Assembly: GCA_017435305.1 (NCBI GenBank)
Contig: JAFSFH010000005.1
Location: 1 to 60,114, forward strand
Length of the DNA: 60,114 bases
Source of the DNA: Clostridia bacterium
GTDB taxonomy: Bacteria; Bacillota_A; Clostridia; Oscillospirales; Acutalibacteraceae
Direction of reading: 5' to 3'
In this document: piece by piece, positions 1-8,946 of the stretch
Layout of the letters: every line of letters starts with the position of its first letter
How positions within the stretch are numbered: position 1 is the first letter of the stretch
Notes under the pieces: model-generated
What the model was told of the DNA's origin: nothing
Database searches by the model: none
Seen by the model: the letters and a program-made list of their open reading frames with translations, nothing else
Made by a program: the position numbers and the translations under genes

Positions 1-187
1 AGAATGGTGCTGTGCACCATTCTCATAGGGGTGGCAACGGAACTAACCGTCTGCACCATCCGCGAGCCACCCCGGCATTTGCGAGTATTTTAACGAAGAT
101 AGAGCGGAAATCCATCTTCCTAAAACGGAGTTCGGATTTGTTGCTCTACCCTACAGTGCTCACCCGCTTGGGTGGGCACTGTTTTTT
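1..187 (+). ncRNA. 3' part of a structured RNA of unknown class
   Basis: The stretch carries consecutive stems and no convincing reading frame. They are a perfect 10-bp hairpin at 1-23, a long-range stem 28-35/66-73 (GGGGTGGC with GCCACCCC), an interrupted stem 101-113/134-147, and a strong terminator (CAGTGCTCACCC/GGGTGGGCACTG plus a T-run) at 154-187. An intergenic stem series ending in a factor-independent terminator is what a stable small RNA looks like. The 5' end may lie outside the window. I considered 6S RNA but could not match a conserved core, so the class stays open. Confidence 0.4.
154..187 (+). terminator. Rho-independent terminator of the left-edge RNA
   Basis: A 12-bp GC-rich stem with a short loop is followed by seven T residues. 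Confidence 0.85.
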
Positions 188-216
188 TATATTTTTATGA
201 ATTTTTTGTCAAACTA

Positions 217-245
217 TTGAGAGTTTGGCAAGATTGCCTTATAAT
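217..245 (+). promoter_or_regulatory. sigma-A promoter of the lipid kinase gene
   Basis: TTGAGA (217-222), 17 bp, then TATAAT (240-245). The -10 is 37 bp before the GTG start. Confidence 0.8.
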
Positions 246-281
246 AGGTTATACTATTTACAATGAAAGGAAGGGGTATTT

Positions 282-1166
282 GTGGGCAAGCGACTGCTCT
301 TGATACTCAATCCCGTTTCGGGTAAAATGACCGGCAAAAAGCATCTGGCGGACGTGGTGGGCAAATTCTGCCACGCGGGCTACGACCCCATGGTGTACGT
401 CACCCAGTCCTCCGGCGATGCCACCCGTCTGGCGGCGCAGTGGGGCGGACAGGCGGAGCTGGTGGTGGTATTGGGCGGTGACGGCACCTTCACCGAGGTG
501 ATGACCGGACTGCTGCAGGCGGGGCACACCACCCCCATCGGCTATATCCCCTGCGGCAGCACCAACGATTTCGCCTCCGCCATCGGATTGAAAAAGTCCA
601 TTCCCGCCGCCACCGACGCCATATTGAACGGCACCGTCCGCACCTACGACGTGGGGTTGTTCGGCGACCGCCCGTTCTCCTACGTGGCCTCCTTCGGCAT
701 CTTCACCCGCGCCTCCTACGCCACCCCGCAGAACGTCAAGAACGCGCTGGGGCATCTGGCGTACCTGCTGGAGGGTATGCGGGATCTGGCCGCCATCCAT
801 CCGTGGCACCTGTCCTTTGAGGTGGACGGGCAGACGGTGGAGGGGGACTACCTTTTCGGCGCGGTGAGCAATTCCACCGCTCTGGGCGGCGTGTTGAAGC
901 TGAACAAGGAGGTCGTGGACCTCAACGACGGTCGGCTGGAATTGCTGCTGGTGCGGATGCCCCGTACCGCCGCCGAGCTGAACGAGTGCATCCTGTCGCT
1001 GGTGGAACAGCGGTACGACGCCCCCAACCTGACCTTCCTCAGCGCCCGCGAGTTTGCGGTGACGGCGCCGCCGGAGATGGAGTGGACGTTGGACGGCGAG
1101 TGGTGCGGCGGCACCGACGCGGTCACCATCCGCAACCACCATAACGCCATCTGTCTCATCCATTGA
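282..1166 (+). CDS. YegS/DagK-family lipid (diacylglycerol) kinase
   Basis: This 294-residue protein is a full-length member of the diacylglycerol kinase catalytic family, which phosphorylates diacylglycerol or related lipids with ATP and feeds phosphatidate back into phospholipid synthesis. The N-terminal NPVSGK motif, the nucleotide-binding GGDGTFTEV (about residue 66) and GSTNDFA (about residue 88) are all present. The C-terminal half is the beta-sandwich typical of YegS/DgkB. There is no membrane segment, so it should act as a peripheral enzyme at the membrane face. The GTG start at 282 has a good AAGGAAGGGG site 5-6 bases upstream. It is monocistronic. The exact lipid substrate cannot be read from sequence. 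Confidence 0.9.
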   Translation: MGKRLLLILNPVSGKMTGKKHLADVVGKFCHAGYDPMVYVTQSSGDATRLAAQWGGQAELVVVLGGDGTFTEVMTGLLQAGHTTPIGYIPCGSTNDFASAIGLKKSIPAATDAILNGTVRTYDVGLFGDRPFSYVASFGIFTRASYATPQNVKNALGHLAYLLEGMRDLAAIHPWHLSFEVDGQTVEGDYLFGAVSNSTALGGVLKLNKEVVDLNDGRLELLLVRMPRTAAELNECILSLVEQRYDAPNLTFLSAREFAVTAPPEMEWTLDGEWCGGTDAVTIRNHHNAICLIH

Positions 1167-1290
1167 ACACTTTGCGCTTGCTGAATGACTTGTTAGGACT
1201 CAAAAAGGATAAATAATTGTGCATATTGTACAATTCATCGGTCAATAATAGCGGCAAATCTACAATGTTTTAGTTATTTTCATTAAGATA

Positions 1291-1319
1291 TTGCATTTTT
1301 TGACAGACTGGTATATACT
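1291..1319 (+). promoter_or_regulatory. sigma-A promoter of glgP
   Basis: TTGCAT (1291-1296), 17 bp, TATACT (1314-1319). A TTGACA at 1300-1305 overlaps it but has no -10 at the right distance. Confidence 0.75.
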
Positions 1320-1368
1320 AATGAATAAGGTGCAAAAGTGCACATTTTACTGAGAGGGGAAATCCTAA

Positions 1369-3816
1369 ATGGCAAAGGAAAATACTGCCAAGAAATCGGC
1401 TGTGCCGAATCAGCGCGCGGTGCTCAAGGCGGATCTGGAGAAGAAGCTGCTGCAGCAGTTCTCGGTCCAGCCCCGTGAGGCCACCGACGCCCATCTGTAC
1501 AACGCCCTGGTGCTGGTACTGCGCGACCGTATGCGCAGCGCCCGCGTGGAGTATATCCACGAGGCACACGAGCAGGACGCCAAGCAGGTGTATTATATGA
1601 GTATGGAGTTCCTGATGGGTCGTTCCCTCAAGAACACGCTGTATAACCTGAATCTGACCGAGGATGCCGCCGCCGTGCTGAAGGAATACGGCGCCAAGCT
1701 GGACAACCTGTTTGAGCTGGAGCCGGACGCCGGTCTGGGCAACGGCGGTCTTGGTCGTCTGGCGGCCTGCTTCCTGGACGGTCTGGCGGCCAACGGCATC
1801 CCTGCCATCGGCTATTCGCTGCTGTATGAATACGGCATCTTCCGCCAGAAGCTGGTGGACGGCTGGCAGACCGAGATGCCGGACTTCTGGCTGCCCGGCG
1901 GCGAGAGCTGGCTGCTGCCCCGCCCCGAATTGGCTAAGGAAGTGTACTTCGACGGCCAAATCGACGAGTGGTGGGACGACAACGGCTTCCACCACGTGGA
2001 GCACAACGGCGCCACCCGCGTCATCGCCCAGCCCTACGACCTGATGGTGGCGGGTAAGGACGGTCACGGCGTGTCCACCCTGCGCCTGTGGCGCTCCACC
2101 GCCCCCGGTATGGATATGACCCTGTTTAATCAGGGCGAGTATATGCGCGCTATGGAGCAGAAGGCGATGGCGGAGGTCATCACCCAGGTGCTGTACCCCG
2201 CCGACAATCACCGCGAGGGTAAGAGCCTGCGTCTGTCCCAGCAGTATTTCCTGGTGTCCGCCTCGGTGCAGGACATCGTCCAGCGCCATCTGGAGCAGTA
2301 CGGCACTATGGATAACCTGCCTCAGATGGCCGCCGTGCATATCAACGACACCCATCCCACCCTGGCGATTCCCGAATTGATGCGCATCCTGCTGGATGAC
2401 TGCGGCTATAACTGGGATGCCGCCTGGAATATCGTGAAAAACACCTTTGCCTACACCAACCACACGGTGATGGCGGAGGCGCTGGAGTGCTGGCCGGAGG
2501 ATCTGTTCCGTCAGCGCCTGCCCCGTATCTATCAGATCGTGCAGGAGATCAACCGCCGCTTCTCCGAGGAGATGATGGCGGCCACCGGCGGCGACAGCAA
2601 TAAGGTCAGCCGTATGGCCATCATCAGCTACGGCCTGATCAAGATGGCGAATCTGTGCGTGGCCACCTGCCACTCGGTCAACGGCGTATCCCAGCTGCAC
2701 AGCGAGATCGTTAAGGATACCGTGTTCCCCGAGGCGTACAGCATCCACCCCGAGAAATTCACTAACGTTACCAACGGTATTGCCCATCGCCGCTGGCTGT
2801 GCCAGGCCAACCCCGACCTGACCAAGTTTATCAGCGACCGCATCGGTGACGATTTCGTGCTGGACGCGTCTAATCTGTCTAAGCTGGCGCCTTATGCGGA
2901 CGATCCCGAGGCACGCCGCGAGTTTATGGCGATCAAGCGCAAAAACAAGGAGCGCCTGGCGGCGTACGTGAAGAAGCAGACCGGTCAGGAGCTGAACGTG
3001 GACTCCATCTTCGACGTACAGGTCAAGCGCCTGCACGAGTACAAGCGCCAGCACCTGAACGCCTTGCACATCCTCAGCACCTATCTGAAGCTGAAGGAAA
3101 ACCCCGATATGGAGTTCACCCCCCGCACCTACATCTTCGGTGCCAAGGCGGCTCCCGGCTATTTCCTGGCCAAGGAGATCATCCAGTTCATCTGCAATCT
3201 GTCCAAGCTCATCGACAGCGATCCCGCCGTGCGGGATAAACTGAAGGTGGTGTATATCGAGGACTACCGTGTCACTCTGGCGGAGCTGCTGATGCCCGCC
3301 GCCGATATCAGCGAGCAGATCTCGCTGGCCGGCACCGAGGCCTCCGGCACCGGTAATATGAAGCTGATGATGAACGGTGCGCTGACTCTGGGCACTCTGG
3401 ACGGCGCCAACGTGGAGATCTGCCAGTCGGTGGGTGAGGAGAATATGTTCCTGTTCGGTATGCGTACCGAGGAGGTGGAGGAGCGTAAGCGCTTGGGCTA
3501 CGATCCCCGCTATTTCTACAACAATAACCCCGATATCCACCGCGCCATCGACTTTATGTACCAGGGCTTCGAGGGTCGCAACTACAGCGAGATCGCCGGC
3601 AGCCTGACCTCCAACGATCCCTATATGGTGCTGGCGGATTACGCCGACTATGTCCGCGCGCAGGAGGAGTCCGGTCGCCTGTATAAGGATCAGGATGCCT
3701 GGGCGCGTATGGCGATGCTGAATACCGCCGGCAGCGGTATCTTCGCCTCCGACCGCTCCATCCGCGATTATAACGACCGCATCTGGCACGCCAAGCGGGT
3801 CGAGATGAAGAAGTAA
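1369..3816 (+). CDS. glgP: Glycogen/maltodextrin phosphorylase
   Basis: This 815-residue protein is a complete GT35 alpha-glucan phosphorylase, releasing glucose-1-phosphate from glycogen or maltodextrin with phosphate and PLP. Family landmarks are clear: the glycine-rich GLGNGGLGRLAACFLD stretch near residue 120 and, near residue 660, EASGTGNMKLMMNGA, which contains the PLP-binding lysine. The length is normal. The start has GAGAGGG 10 bases upstream. It is flanked by its own promoter and terminator and has no glycogen-synthesis neighbours here, so it is a stand-alone transcription unit. Cytoplasmic. Catabolism of stored glycogen is likely, but a maltodextrin preference cannot be excluded. 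Confidence 0.97.
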   Translation: MAKENTAKKSAVPNQRAVLKADLEKKLLQQFSVQPREATDAHLYNALVLVLRDRMRSARVEYIHEAHEQDAKQVYYMSMEFLMGRSLKNTLYNLNLTEDAAAVLKEYGAKLDNLFELEPDAGLGNGGLGRLAACFLDGLAANGIPAIGYSLLYEYGIFRQKLVDGWQTEMPDFWLPGGESWLLPRPELAKEVYFDGQIDEWWDDNGFHHVEHNGATRVIAQPYDLMVAGKDGHGVSTLRLWRSTAPGMDMTLFNQGEYMRAMEQKAMAEVITQVLYPADNHREGKSLRLSQQYFLVSASVQDIVQRHLEQYGTMDNLPQMAAVHINDTHPTLAIPELMRILLDDCGYNWDAAWNIVKNTFAYTNHTVMAEALECWPEDLFRQRLPRIYQIVQEINRRFSEEMMAATGGDSNKVSRMAIISYGLIKMANLCVATCHSVNGVSQLHSEIVKDTVFPEAYSIHPEKFTNVTNGIAHRRWLCQANPDLTKFISDRIGDDFVLDASNLSKLAPYADDPEARREFMAIKRKNKERLAAYVKKQTGQELNVDSIFDVQVKRLHEYKRQHLNALHILSTYLKLKENPDMEFTPRTYIFGAKAAPGYFLAKEIIQFICNLSKLIDSDPAVRDKLKVVYIEDYRVTLAELLMPAADISEQISLAGTEASGTGNMKLMMNGALTLGTLDGANVEICQSVGEENMFLFGMRTEEVEERKRLGYDPRYFYNNNPDIHRAIDFMYQGFEGRNYSEIAGSLTSNDPYMVLADYADYVRAQEESGRLYKDQDAWARMAMLNTAGSGIFASDRSIRDYNDRIWHAKRVEMKK

Positions 3817-3830
3817 GACGTGATACAAAA

Positions 3831-3857
3831 GAGCCGAGGCACCGCCTCGGCTCTTTT
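3831..3857 (+). terminator. glgP terminator
   Basis: GAGCCGAGGC/GCCTCGGCTC stem with a 3-base loop, then TTTT. The GCCGAGGC stem recurs in several terminators of this genome. Confidence 0.9.
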
Positions 3858-3870
3858 GTGATAACGCTTC

Positions 3871-3926
3871 TCAGCTTGCCTCCCTCTGACGAGGGAGGTG
3901 GCACGGCGCAGCCGTGACGGAGGGAG
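3871..3926. repeat. Short palindromic intergenic repeat (CCTCCCT family)
   Basis: Two hairpins, CCTCCCTC/GAGGGAGG and CACGGC/GCCGTG, followed by GACGGAGGGA. Related copies occur near 4.9-5.4, 7.6, 13.5, 44.6 and 50.4 kb. Confidence 0.85.
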
Positions 3927-3962
3927 AGAAAAGTATAGGGATTGATGCTGTATCCTGCCCCC

Positions 3963-3991
3963 TTGCACCTATCTTTGATTTGTGGTATACT
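3963..3991 (+). promoter_or_regulatory. Promoter of the membrane-anchored protein gene at 4027
   Basis: TTGCAC (3963-3968), 17 bp, TATACT (3986-3991). Confidence 0.75.
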
Positions 3992-4026
3992 ATTATATAT
4001 TGATTTCATTGAAAGAAGGAGAATCT

Positions 4027-4836
4027 ATGGCACGAGAATGGCTGTTGAGGGGTGTAAAACCGGAGGAACTTCAGCGGACCACGGCGCCGGAGCAGCCCGC
4101 CACCCCACGGGGTAAGTGGGAGAATTATTGGTATCACTATAAGTGGCACACGCTCGGTGGTATCTTTTTGGTGGCGGTGCTGGCGGTGATGCTGGGGCAT
4201 CTGCTGGTGCGCAATACCCCCGACTATCGGGTGCTGCTGTTGACCGAGCGGGCGTACACCACCCAGGAGGTGGACGCGCTGGAATTGCTGTTGACCCCCT
4301 ACGGCGAGGACCTGGACGGGGACGGTCAGGTGGAGATCGCCGTGACCAATTGTATGCTGGGCGAGCAGGTCAAGCAGCAGTATAACAGCAATATTCAGAT
4401 GTTCCAGGCCAACCTGATGGCAGGGGACGTGATGTGCTTTATCTGGGATGCGAAGACCTATGAGCAGCAGGTGCCCGCCGTAGAGGAGCTGATGCAGGAG
4501 GATAATGTGTTTCTGGCGCAGCTGCCTATTGAGCATGCGGGCTTGAGCGAGGACGGCTGCGTGTATAACTGGAAGGGATCGGCGCAGCAGCGCATCCTCA
4601 CCGAAATGTTCCCCAAGCGGTACCCCGAGGAGCTGCTGTTCACCGTGCGCCACCCCAACGGCACCGCCGAGGGGTCGGAGGAGCTGTATCAGCAGGGCTT
4701 GGCGCTGATTAAGCGGCTGGCCGCCGAATCGGACAAGGCGCCGGAGGGCTACGATCTGCCCACCACCACCGCCGCCCCTGCCACCACCACGACCACCACC
4801 GCCCCCCGCATCACCACGGCGAAAAAGGATGACTAA
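4027..4836 (+). CDS. Membrane-anchored hypothetical protein with Thr-rich tail
   Basis: I do not recognise a family for this 269-residue protein. It has a charged N-terminal segment, one hydrophobic helix at about residues 40-62, an extracytoplasmic region rich in acidic residues, and a low-complexity C-terminal tail of about 25 residues dominated by Thr, Ala and Pro. This suggests a type II membrane protein with its bulk outside the cell and a flexible Thr-rich end. The ATG at 4027 is preferred over an upstream in-frame ATG at 3982, because AAAGAAGGA lies 7 bases before it and the upstream ATG overlaps the -10 element. It is monocistronic, with its own promoter and terminator. Confidence 0.75.
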   Translation: MAREWLLRGVKPEELQRTTAPEQPATPRGKWENYWYHYKWHTLGGIFLVAVLAVMLGHLLVRNTPDYRVLLLTERAYTTQEVDALELLLTPYGEDLDGDGQVEIAVTNCMLGEQVKQQYNSNIQMFQANLMAGDVMCFIWDAKTYEQQVPAVEELMQEDNVFLAQLPIEHAGLSEDGCVYNWKGSAQQRILTEMFPKRYPEELLFTVRHPNGTAEGSEELYQQGLALIKRLAAESDKAPEGYDLPTTTAAPATTTTTTAPRITTAKKDD

Positions 4837-4842
4837 CTCAAA

Positions 4843-4873
4843 AAAAGGACTGCCCGTCGGGCAGTCCTTTTTT
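4843..4873 (+). terminator. Terminator after the 4027 gene
   Basis: AAGGACTGCCC/GGGCAGTCCTT hairpin with flanking A and T runs. Confidence 0.9.
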
Positions 4874-4887
4874 GCTGTTATCGTCAC

Positions 4888-5386
4888 CTCACCCTTGCCT
4901 CCCCCTTTGGGGGAGGTGTCACCGTAGGTGACGGAGAGGGCGTATGATATAACATGATTACCCTCTCCGTCATTTGCTCTGCAAATGCCACCTCTCCCAG
5001 AGGGAGAGGCAAGATAGGGCTTGAATTCTTCCGTTAGCCTCCCTCTTGAGGAAGGTGGCACGGCGTTAGCCGTGACGGAGGGAGTCACCCCTACGGAAAT
5101 GACCCACAATCAATAGAACCCGTAGGGGACGGGTTTCCCGTCCCGCGAATAGGAACACGCGGGCGGATGATATCCGCCCCTACGAAGTCCACATCAACGC
5201 CCGATAGAAACAAGCCTCCCTTGTAAAGGGAGGTGGATTTTTGCCGCAGGCAAAAAGACGGAGGGATTATGAATAATAGGAGCGGGCGGATATGGAATCC
5301 GCCCCTACATTCCTCGCCGACGCTCGATAGAACTCGTAGGGGCGGGCGTCCCCGACCGCCCGTTAGCCGTGACGGAGGGAGTTATA
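4888..5386. repeat. Cluster of GC-rich intergenic repeats
   Basis: No gene is visible in this roughly 500-bp stretch. It contains at least four copies of the CCTCCCT/AGGGAGG...GACGGAGGGA palindrome (about 4893-4941, inverted 4961-5012, 5035-5084, 5214-5268). Interspersed are copies of a second palindrome built on GGGCGGATAT/ATCCGCCC next to CCCCTAC or GTAGGGG (about 5104-5190 and 5278-5365). The copies differ in loop sequence while the stems are compensated. This looks like a hot spot where small non-autonomous repeats have accumulated. Confidence 0.8.
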
Positions 5387-5389
5387 ACC

Positions 5390-5476
5390 GGTTATGAGTT
5401 TAGAGTTATGAGATTGCCTGCGGCAATCGTTATGAGAACCCCTGCGGGTTTCGTTTCTCCCTGCGGGAGAATCACC
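5390..5476. repeat. Cluster of short hairpins with CTGCGG-type loops
   Basis: GTTATGAG spacer sequences alternate with three small hairpins: GATTGCC/GGCAATC, AACCC/GGGTTT and TCTCC/GGAGA. Each is closed by an internal CTGCG-like core. The cluster runs up to the stop codon of the minus-strand gene at 5472. Confidence 0.6.
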
Positions 5477-5744
5477 CCATCAGCCGCTGGATCACCCACA
5501 GCAGCGCCGCTCCGACGCCACCGCAGACCAGACCGAACGCTGCCTGCTGCAGCCGCCGCAGCCACCGCTCCCGCCGCAGTCCGGCGTAGGTGCCTGCCTG
5601 CTGCACCACCTTCTCCGCCTGGCGGTGCAGGTGCTCCTGAGGGGGCAGTGCCGCCCCCGACCGCACCAGCAAAAACGCCCGCTCAAAATACGGACTGCCG
5701 GTGTGGGTCACCTCAATCATCTGTCGGTTGATGCCCTTGATCAC
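5472..5744 (-). CDS. Small hypothetical protein with C-terminal membrane helix
   Basis: This 90-residue protein begins at a GTG (5744) with GAGGGGG eight bases upstream. The N-terminal part includes GINRQMIEVT followed by PYFERAFLLVR. I believe this type of short protein recurs in clostridial genomes, but I cannot give a function. A basic, Gln- and Arg-rich middle is followed by one hydrophobic helix at about residues 70-86 ending in a positive residue, suggesting a tail-anchored membrane protein. It is a single gene, divergent from proS. It is supported by the start site and by a composition unlike the surrounding repeats. Confidence 0.6.
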   Translation of the reverse strand: MIKGINRQMIEVTHTGSPYFERAFLLVRSGAALPPQEHLHRQAEKVVQQAGTYAGLRRERWLRRLQQAAFGLVCGGVGAALLWVIQRLMG

Positions 5745-6093
5745 GTTCCCGTCCCCCTCATTTAGGCTACTTCGCAAAATAGTATGGTCGCCCACCCGAC
5801 AAATATGCAAATATTACAATTTGTAAATGTTTCCTCTGTGGAAAATCCGCAAAAACATCCCCCAAAACGGTGGAAAACTCGGTGGAAAATGTGAAAAACC
5901 TTTGATTTTAGCGGGTGTTTCCAAAAAATGGGGTGTGAAAGTCGACGGATTTTGTCGGATGTATAGGGATGTATAAATGCATAAAAATTACAAAAAGTTA
6001 TATCCCCCTTACATCAGGGCGGGCGAGAGCGTCTGTCATCCCCGAAAATACAAAATATATTCGCATTTTTCCGCTCAACTTCGCAATAAGAGG
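5745..6093. other. AT-rich intergenic region upstream of proS
   Basis: I see no gene. The stretch has three GTGGAAAA motifs (5838, 5870, 5882), equal to TTTTCCAC on the other strand and close to but not matching the DnaA-box consensus, and a TTTTGTCGGAT at about 5950 resembling a Spo0A box with one mismatch. No T-box-like leader precedes proS. Confidence 0.5.
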
Positions 6094-6122
6094 TTGAAAT
6101 CTCTACATAATTATTATATAAT
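6094..6122 (+). promoter_or_regulatory. proS promoter
   Basis: TTGAAA (6094-6099), 17 bp, TATAAT (6117-6122). Confidence 0.85.
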
Positions 6123-6173
6123 GATATCTGTATACGTGTGCGCACGCGCGCGACAGAAAGTGAGGTCATTTCA

Positions 6174-7613
6174 ATGGCAGATAATAAGAAAATGGTAGAG
6201 GCCATCACCTCTATGGAAGAGGATTTCGCCAAATGGTACACCGACATTGTGAAAAAGGCGGAGCTGATCGAGTACACCAGCGTTAAGGGATGTATGGTCA
6301 TCCGTCCCTACGGCTACGCTATCTGGGAGAATATCCAGAGCATTCTGGACGGCATGTTTAAGGCCACGGGACACGAGAATGTGAATATGCCCATGTTTAT
6401 CCCCGAGAGCCTGCTGCAGAAGGAGAAGGATCACGTGGAGGGCTTTGCCCCCGAGGTGGCGTGGGTCACCTACGGCGGCAGTGAGAAGCTGGAGGAGCGC
6501 CTGTGCGTGCGCCCCACCTCCGAGACCCTGTTCTGCGAGCATTTCTCCAACATCGTGCACTCCTATCGTGACCTGCCGAAGCTGTATAACCAGTGGGTCA
6601 GCGTGGTGCGGTGGGAAAAGACCACCCGCCCCTTCCTGCGCTCCCGTGAATTCCTGTGGCAGGAGGGTCACACCATCCACGCCACCGCCGATGAGGCCAT
6701 CGCCGAGACCGAGCAGATGCTGAATATCTACACCAAGTTCTGCCAGGAGTATCTGGCCATGCCGGTGGTGCAGGGGCGCAAGACCGACAGCGATAAGTTT
6801 GCCGGCGCCGAGGCCACCTATTGCATCGAGGCGCTGATGCACGACGGTAAGGCGCTGCAGGCGGGCACCAGCCACTACTTCGGCGACGGCTTTGCCAAGG
6901 CGTTTGACATTCAGTTCACCGATAAGAACAATAAGCAGCAGTACGTCCACGAGACCTCGTGGGGTGTCACCACCCGTCTCATCGGCGCCATCATTATGAC
7001 CCACGGCGATGACAACGGTTTGGTACTGCCCCCCGCTGTGGCCCCCATTCAGGTGGTCATCGTTCCCGTGGCGGCCCACAAGCCCGGCGTGCTGGATAAG
7101 GCCGCCGAGATCCGCGACCGCATTAAGTCCGTGGCTCGTGTTAAACTGGACGACAGCGACCAGTCCCCCGGCTGGAAGTATGCCGAGTACGAGATGAAGG
7201 GCGTGCCCCTGCGTCTGGAGATCGGTCCCCGCGACATGGAGCAGAACCAGTGCGTCATCGTCCGCCGCGACACCCGCGAGAAGATCGTGGTGTCCCTGGA
7301 TGAGCTGGAGGAGAAGATTCCCCAGTTGCTGACCGCTGTCCGCGACGGCATCTATCAGAAGGCGCTGGACAACCGCGAGAAAAAGACCTACGCCTGCAAG
7401 ACCATGGATGAGATCATCACCGCTCTGGAGCAGAACGGCGACGGCTTTATCAAGGGTATGTGGTGCGGCGACGAGGCTTGCGAGGATAAGGTGAAAGAGG
7501 TCACCGGTGTGGGCTCCCGTTGCCTGCCTCTGGAGCAGGAGATCATCTCCGACACCTGTATCTGTTGCGGCAAGCCCGCCGATAAGCTGATTTATTGGGG
7601 CAAAGCGTATTAA
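6174..7613 (+). CDS. proS: Proline--tRNA ligase (short, archaeal/eukaryal-like type)
   Basis: This 479-residue class II aminoacyl-tRNA synthetase charges tRNA-Pro. It is the short ProS form without the inserted editing domain. The catalytic core carries [12 protein letters not shown] and the GHTIHAT stretch. It has an [11 protein letters not shown] segment, an anticodon-binding domain in the last third, and a Cys-containing C-terminal zinc-like domain (CGDEAC, CICCG) ending in tyrosine, as usual for this subtype. The ATG at 6174 has GTGAGG 10 bases upstream; a farther in-frame start at 6138 lacks a ribosome site. The leader is only about 50 bases, so no T-box controls it. Confidence 0.95.
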   Translation: MADNKKMVEAITSMEEDFAKWYTDIVKKAELIEYTSVKGCMVIRPYGYAIWENIQSILDGMFKATGHENVNMPMFIPESLLQKEKDHVEGFAPEVAWVTYGGSEKLEERLCVRPTSETLFCEHFSNIVHSYRDLPKLYNQWVSVVRWEKTTRPFLRSREFLWQEGHTIHATADEAIAETEQMLNIYTKFCQEYLAMPVVQGRKTDSDKFAGAEATYCIEALMHDGKALQAGTSHYFGDGFAKAFDIQFTDKNNKQQYVHETSWGVTTRLIGAIIMTHGDDNGLVLPPAVAPIQVVIVPVAAHKPGVLDKAAEIRDRIKSVARVKLDDSDQSPGWKYAEYEMKGVPLRLEIGPRDMEQNQCVIVRRDTREKIVVSLDELEEKIPQLLTAVRDGIYQKALDNREKKTYACKTMDEIITALEQNGDGFIKGMWCGDEACEDKVKEVTGVGSRCLPLEQEIISDTCICCGKPADKLIYWGKAY

Positions 7614-7639
7614 TTTGTTCCATACTTGAACCAAACAAA

Positions 7640-7772
7640 GGCTCCCTTGTGTAAAGGGGGCTGTCAGCCGTAAGGCTGACTGGGGGATTGTAGCCACCGC
7701 AAGGTGGCGTAGCCAACAATCCCTCCGTCACGGCTACGCCGTGCCACCTCCCTTTACACAAGGGAGGCACGC
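7640..7772. repeat. Head-to-head pair of intergenic palindromic repeats
   Basis: One copy reads GGCTCCCTTGTGTAAAGGGGGC, with an inner AGCCG/CGGCT-type stem, ending in GGGGGATTGT. After a small AGCCACC/GGTGGCGT hairpin, a second copy in reverse orientation starts ACAATCCCTCCG and ends CACAAGGGAGGC. The whole block can fold into one long imperfect hairpin between proS and the cyclophilin operon. Confidence 0.8.
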
Positions 7773-7820
7773 CGTCTGCGACGGCTAAAACTCCTAACTC
7801 TAACAAAGCGAGGTAAAACT

Positions 7821-8412
<592 letters not shown>

Positions 8413-8420
<8 letters not shown>

Positions 8421-8934
8421 TCTGCTGGAGCGGGCGTATGCTCTGTTGGAGGAGCTGACTCCCCTGACCACCGACTGCGGCGCCGTGTGCGGCGGACGTT
8501 GCTGTCAGGCGAGTGCCGACAGCGAGGGTATGCTGCTGTTCCCCGGTGAGGAGACCCTGCTGGCGGGGGAGGAGGGCTTTGACATCCGTCCTGCCGACGG
8601 TGGGTATCTGCTCACCTGCGGCGGCACCTGCGACCGTACCCGCCGTCCGCTTGCCTGCCGCATGTTCCCGCTGTTCCCCTACGTGACCGCAGAGGGACGG
8701 GTCAAGGCGGTGTACGACCCCCGGGGCTATCGGATGTGCCCCCTGGTGCGGGAGTGTGCCCATGTACCGTTGGACAGAGATTTTGTCCGCGCCGTGCGTA
8801 TGGCGGGTCGTCTGCTGATGCAGGACGCCGCCTGCGCGGATTTCCTGCGGCAGAACAGCCGCGAAATAGATGAATTGAATCGTTTGGTAGGACTGGATGA
8901 AGAACGTCCGCCTATTGCTCGTAGAAAACCATAA
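8413..8934 (+). CDS. YkgJ/UPF0153-like cysteine-cluster protein
   Basis: This 173-residue protein has a cysteine pattern near the N-terminus ([10 protein letters not shown]), a second group CGGTC followed by a third Cys in RPLACRMFP, and a later CPLVRECAH. The family is annotated as a Zn- or Fe-S-binding cysteine cluster of unknown biochemical role. Its ATG overlaps the stop of the upstream cyclophilin by 8 bases, so the two are translationally coupled. Placement between two cyclophilins suggests a housekeeping operon rather than a functional link. Cytoplasmic, with no signal peptide. Confidence 0.8.
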
Positions 8935-8946
8935 AGGAGAACGATT

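Noticed and set aside
12..200. A 62-codon frame in the left-edge RNA
   Set aside because: No ribosome site, and it crosses several stable stems and the terminator.
1300..1305. TTGACA as the -35 of glgP
   Set aside because: The nearest good -10 is only 8 bp away. TTGCAT at 1291 gives the correct 17-bp spacing.
1318..3828. An open frame opposite glgP
   Set aside because: Antisense shadow of a strongly supported gene; composition is typical of reversed biased codons.
3870..5390. CRISPR-like repeated sequence
   Set aside because: Units are palindromic, irregularly spaced and variable in sequence, without spacers of uniform length or cas genes.
6123..6173. T-box or other leader control of proS (and of glyS at 53891-53942)
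   Set aside because: Both leaders are about 50 bases and have no GGTGGTACC-type motif, so there is no room for a T-box.
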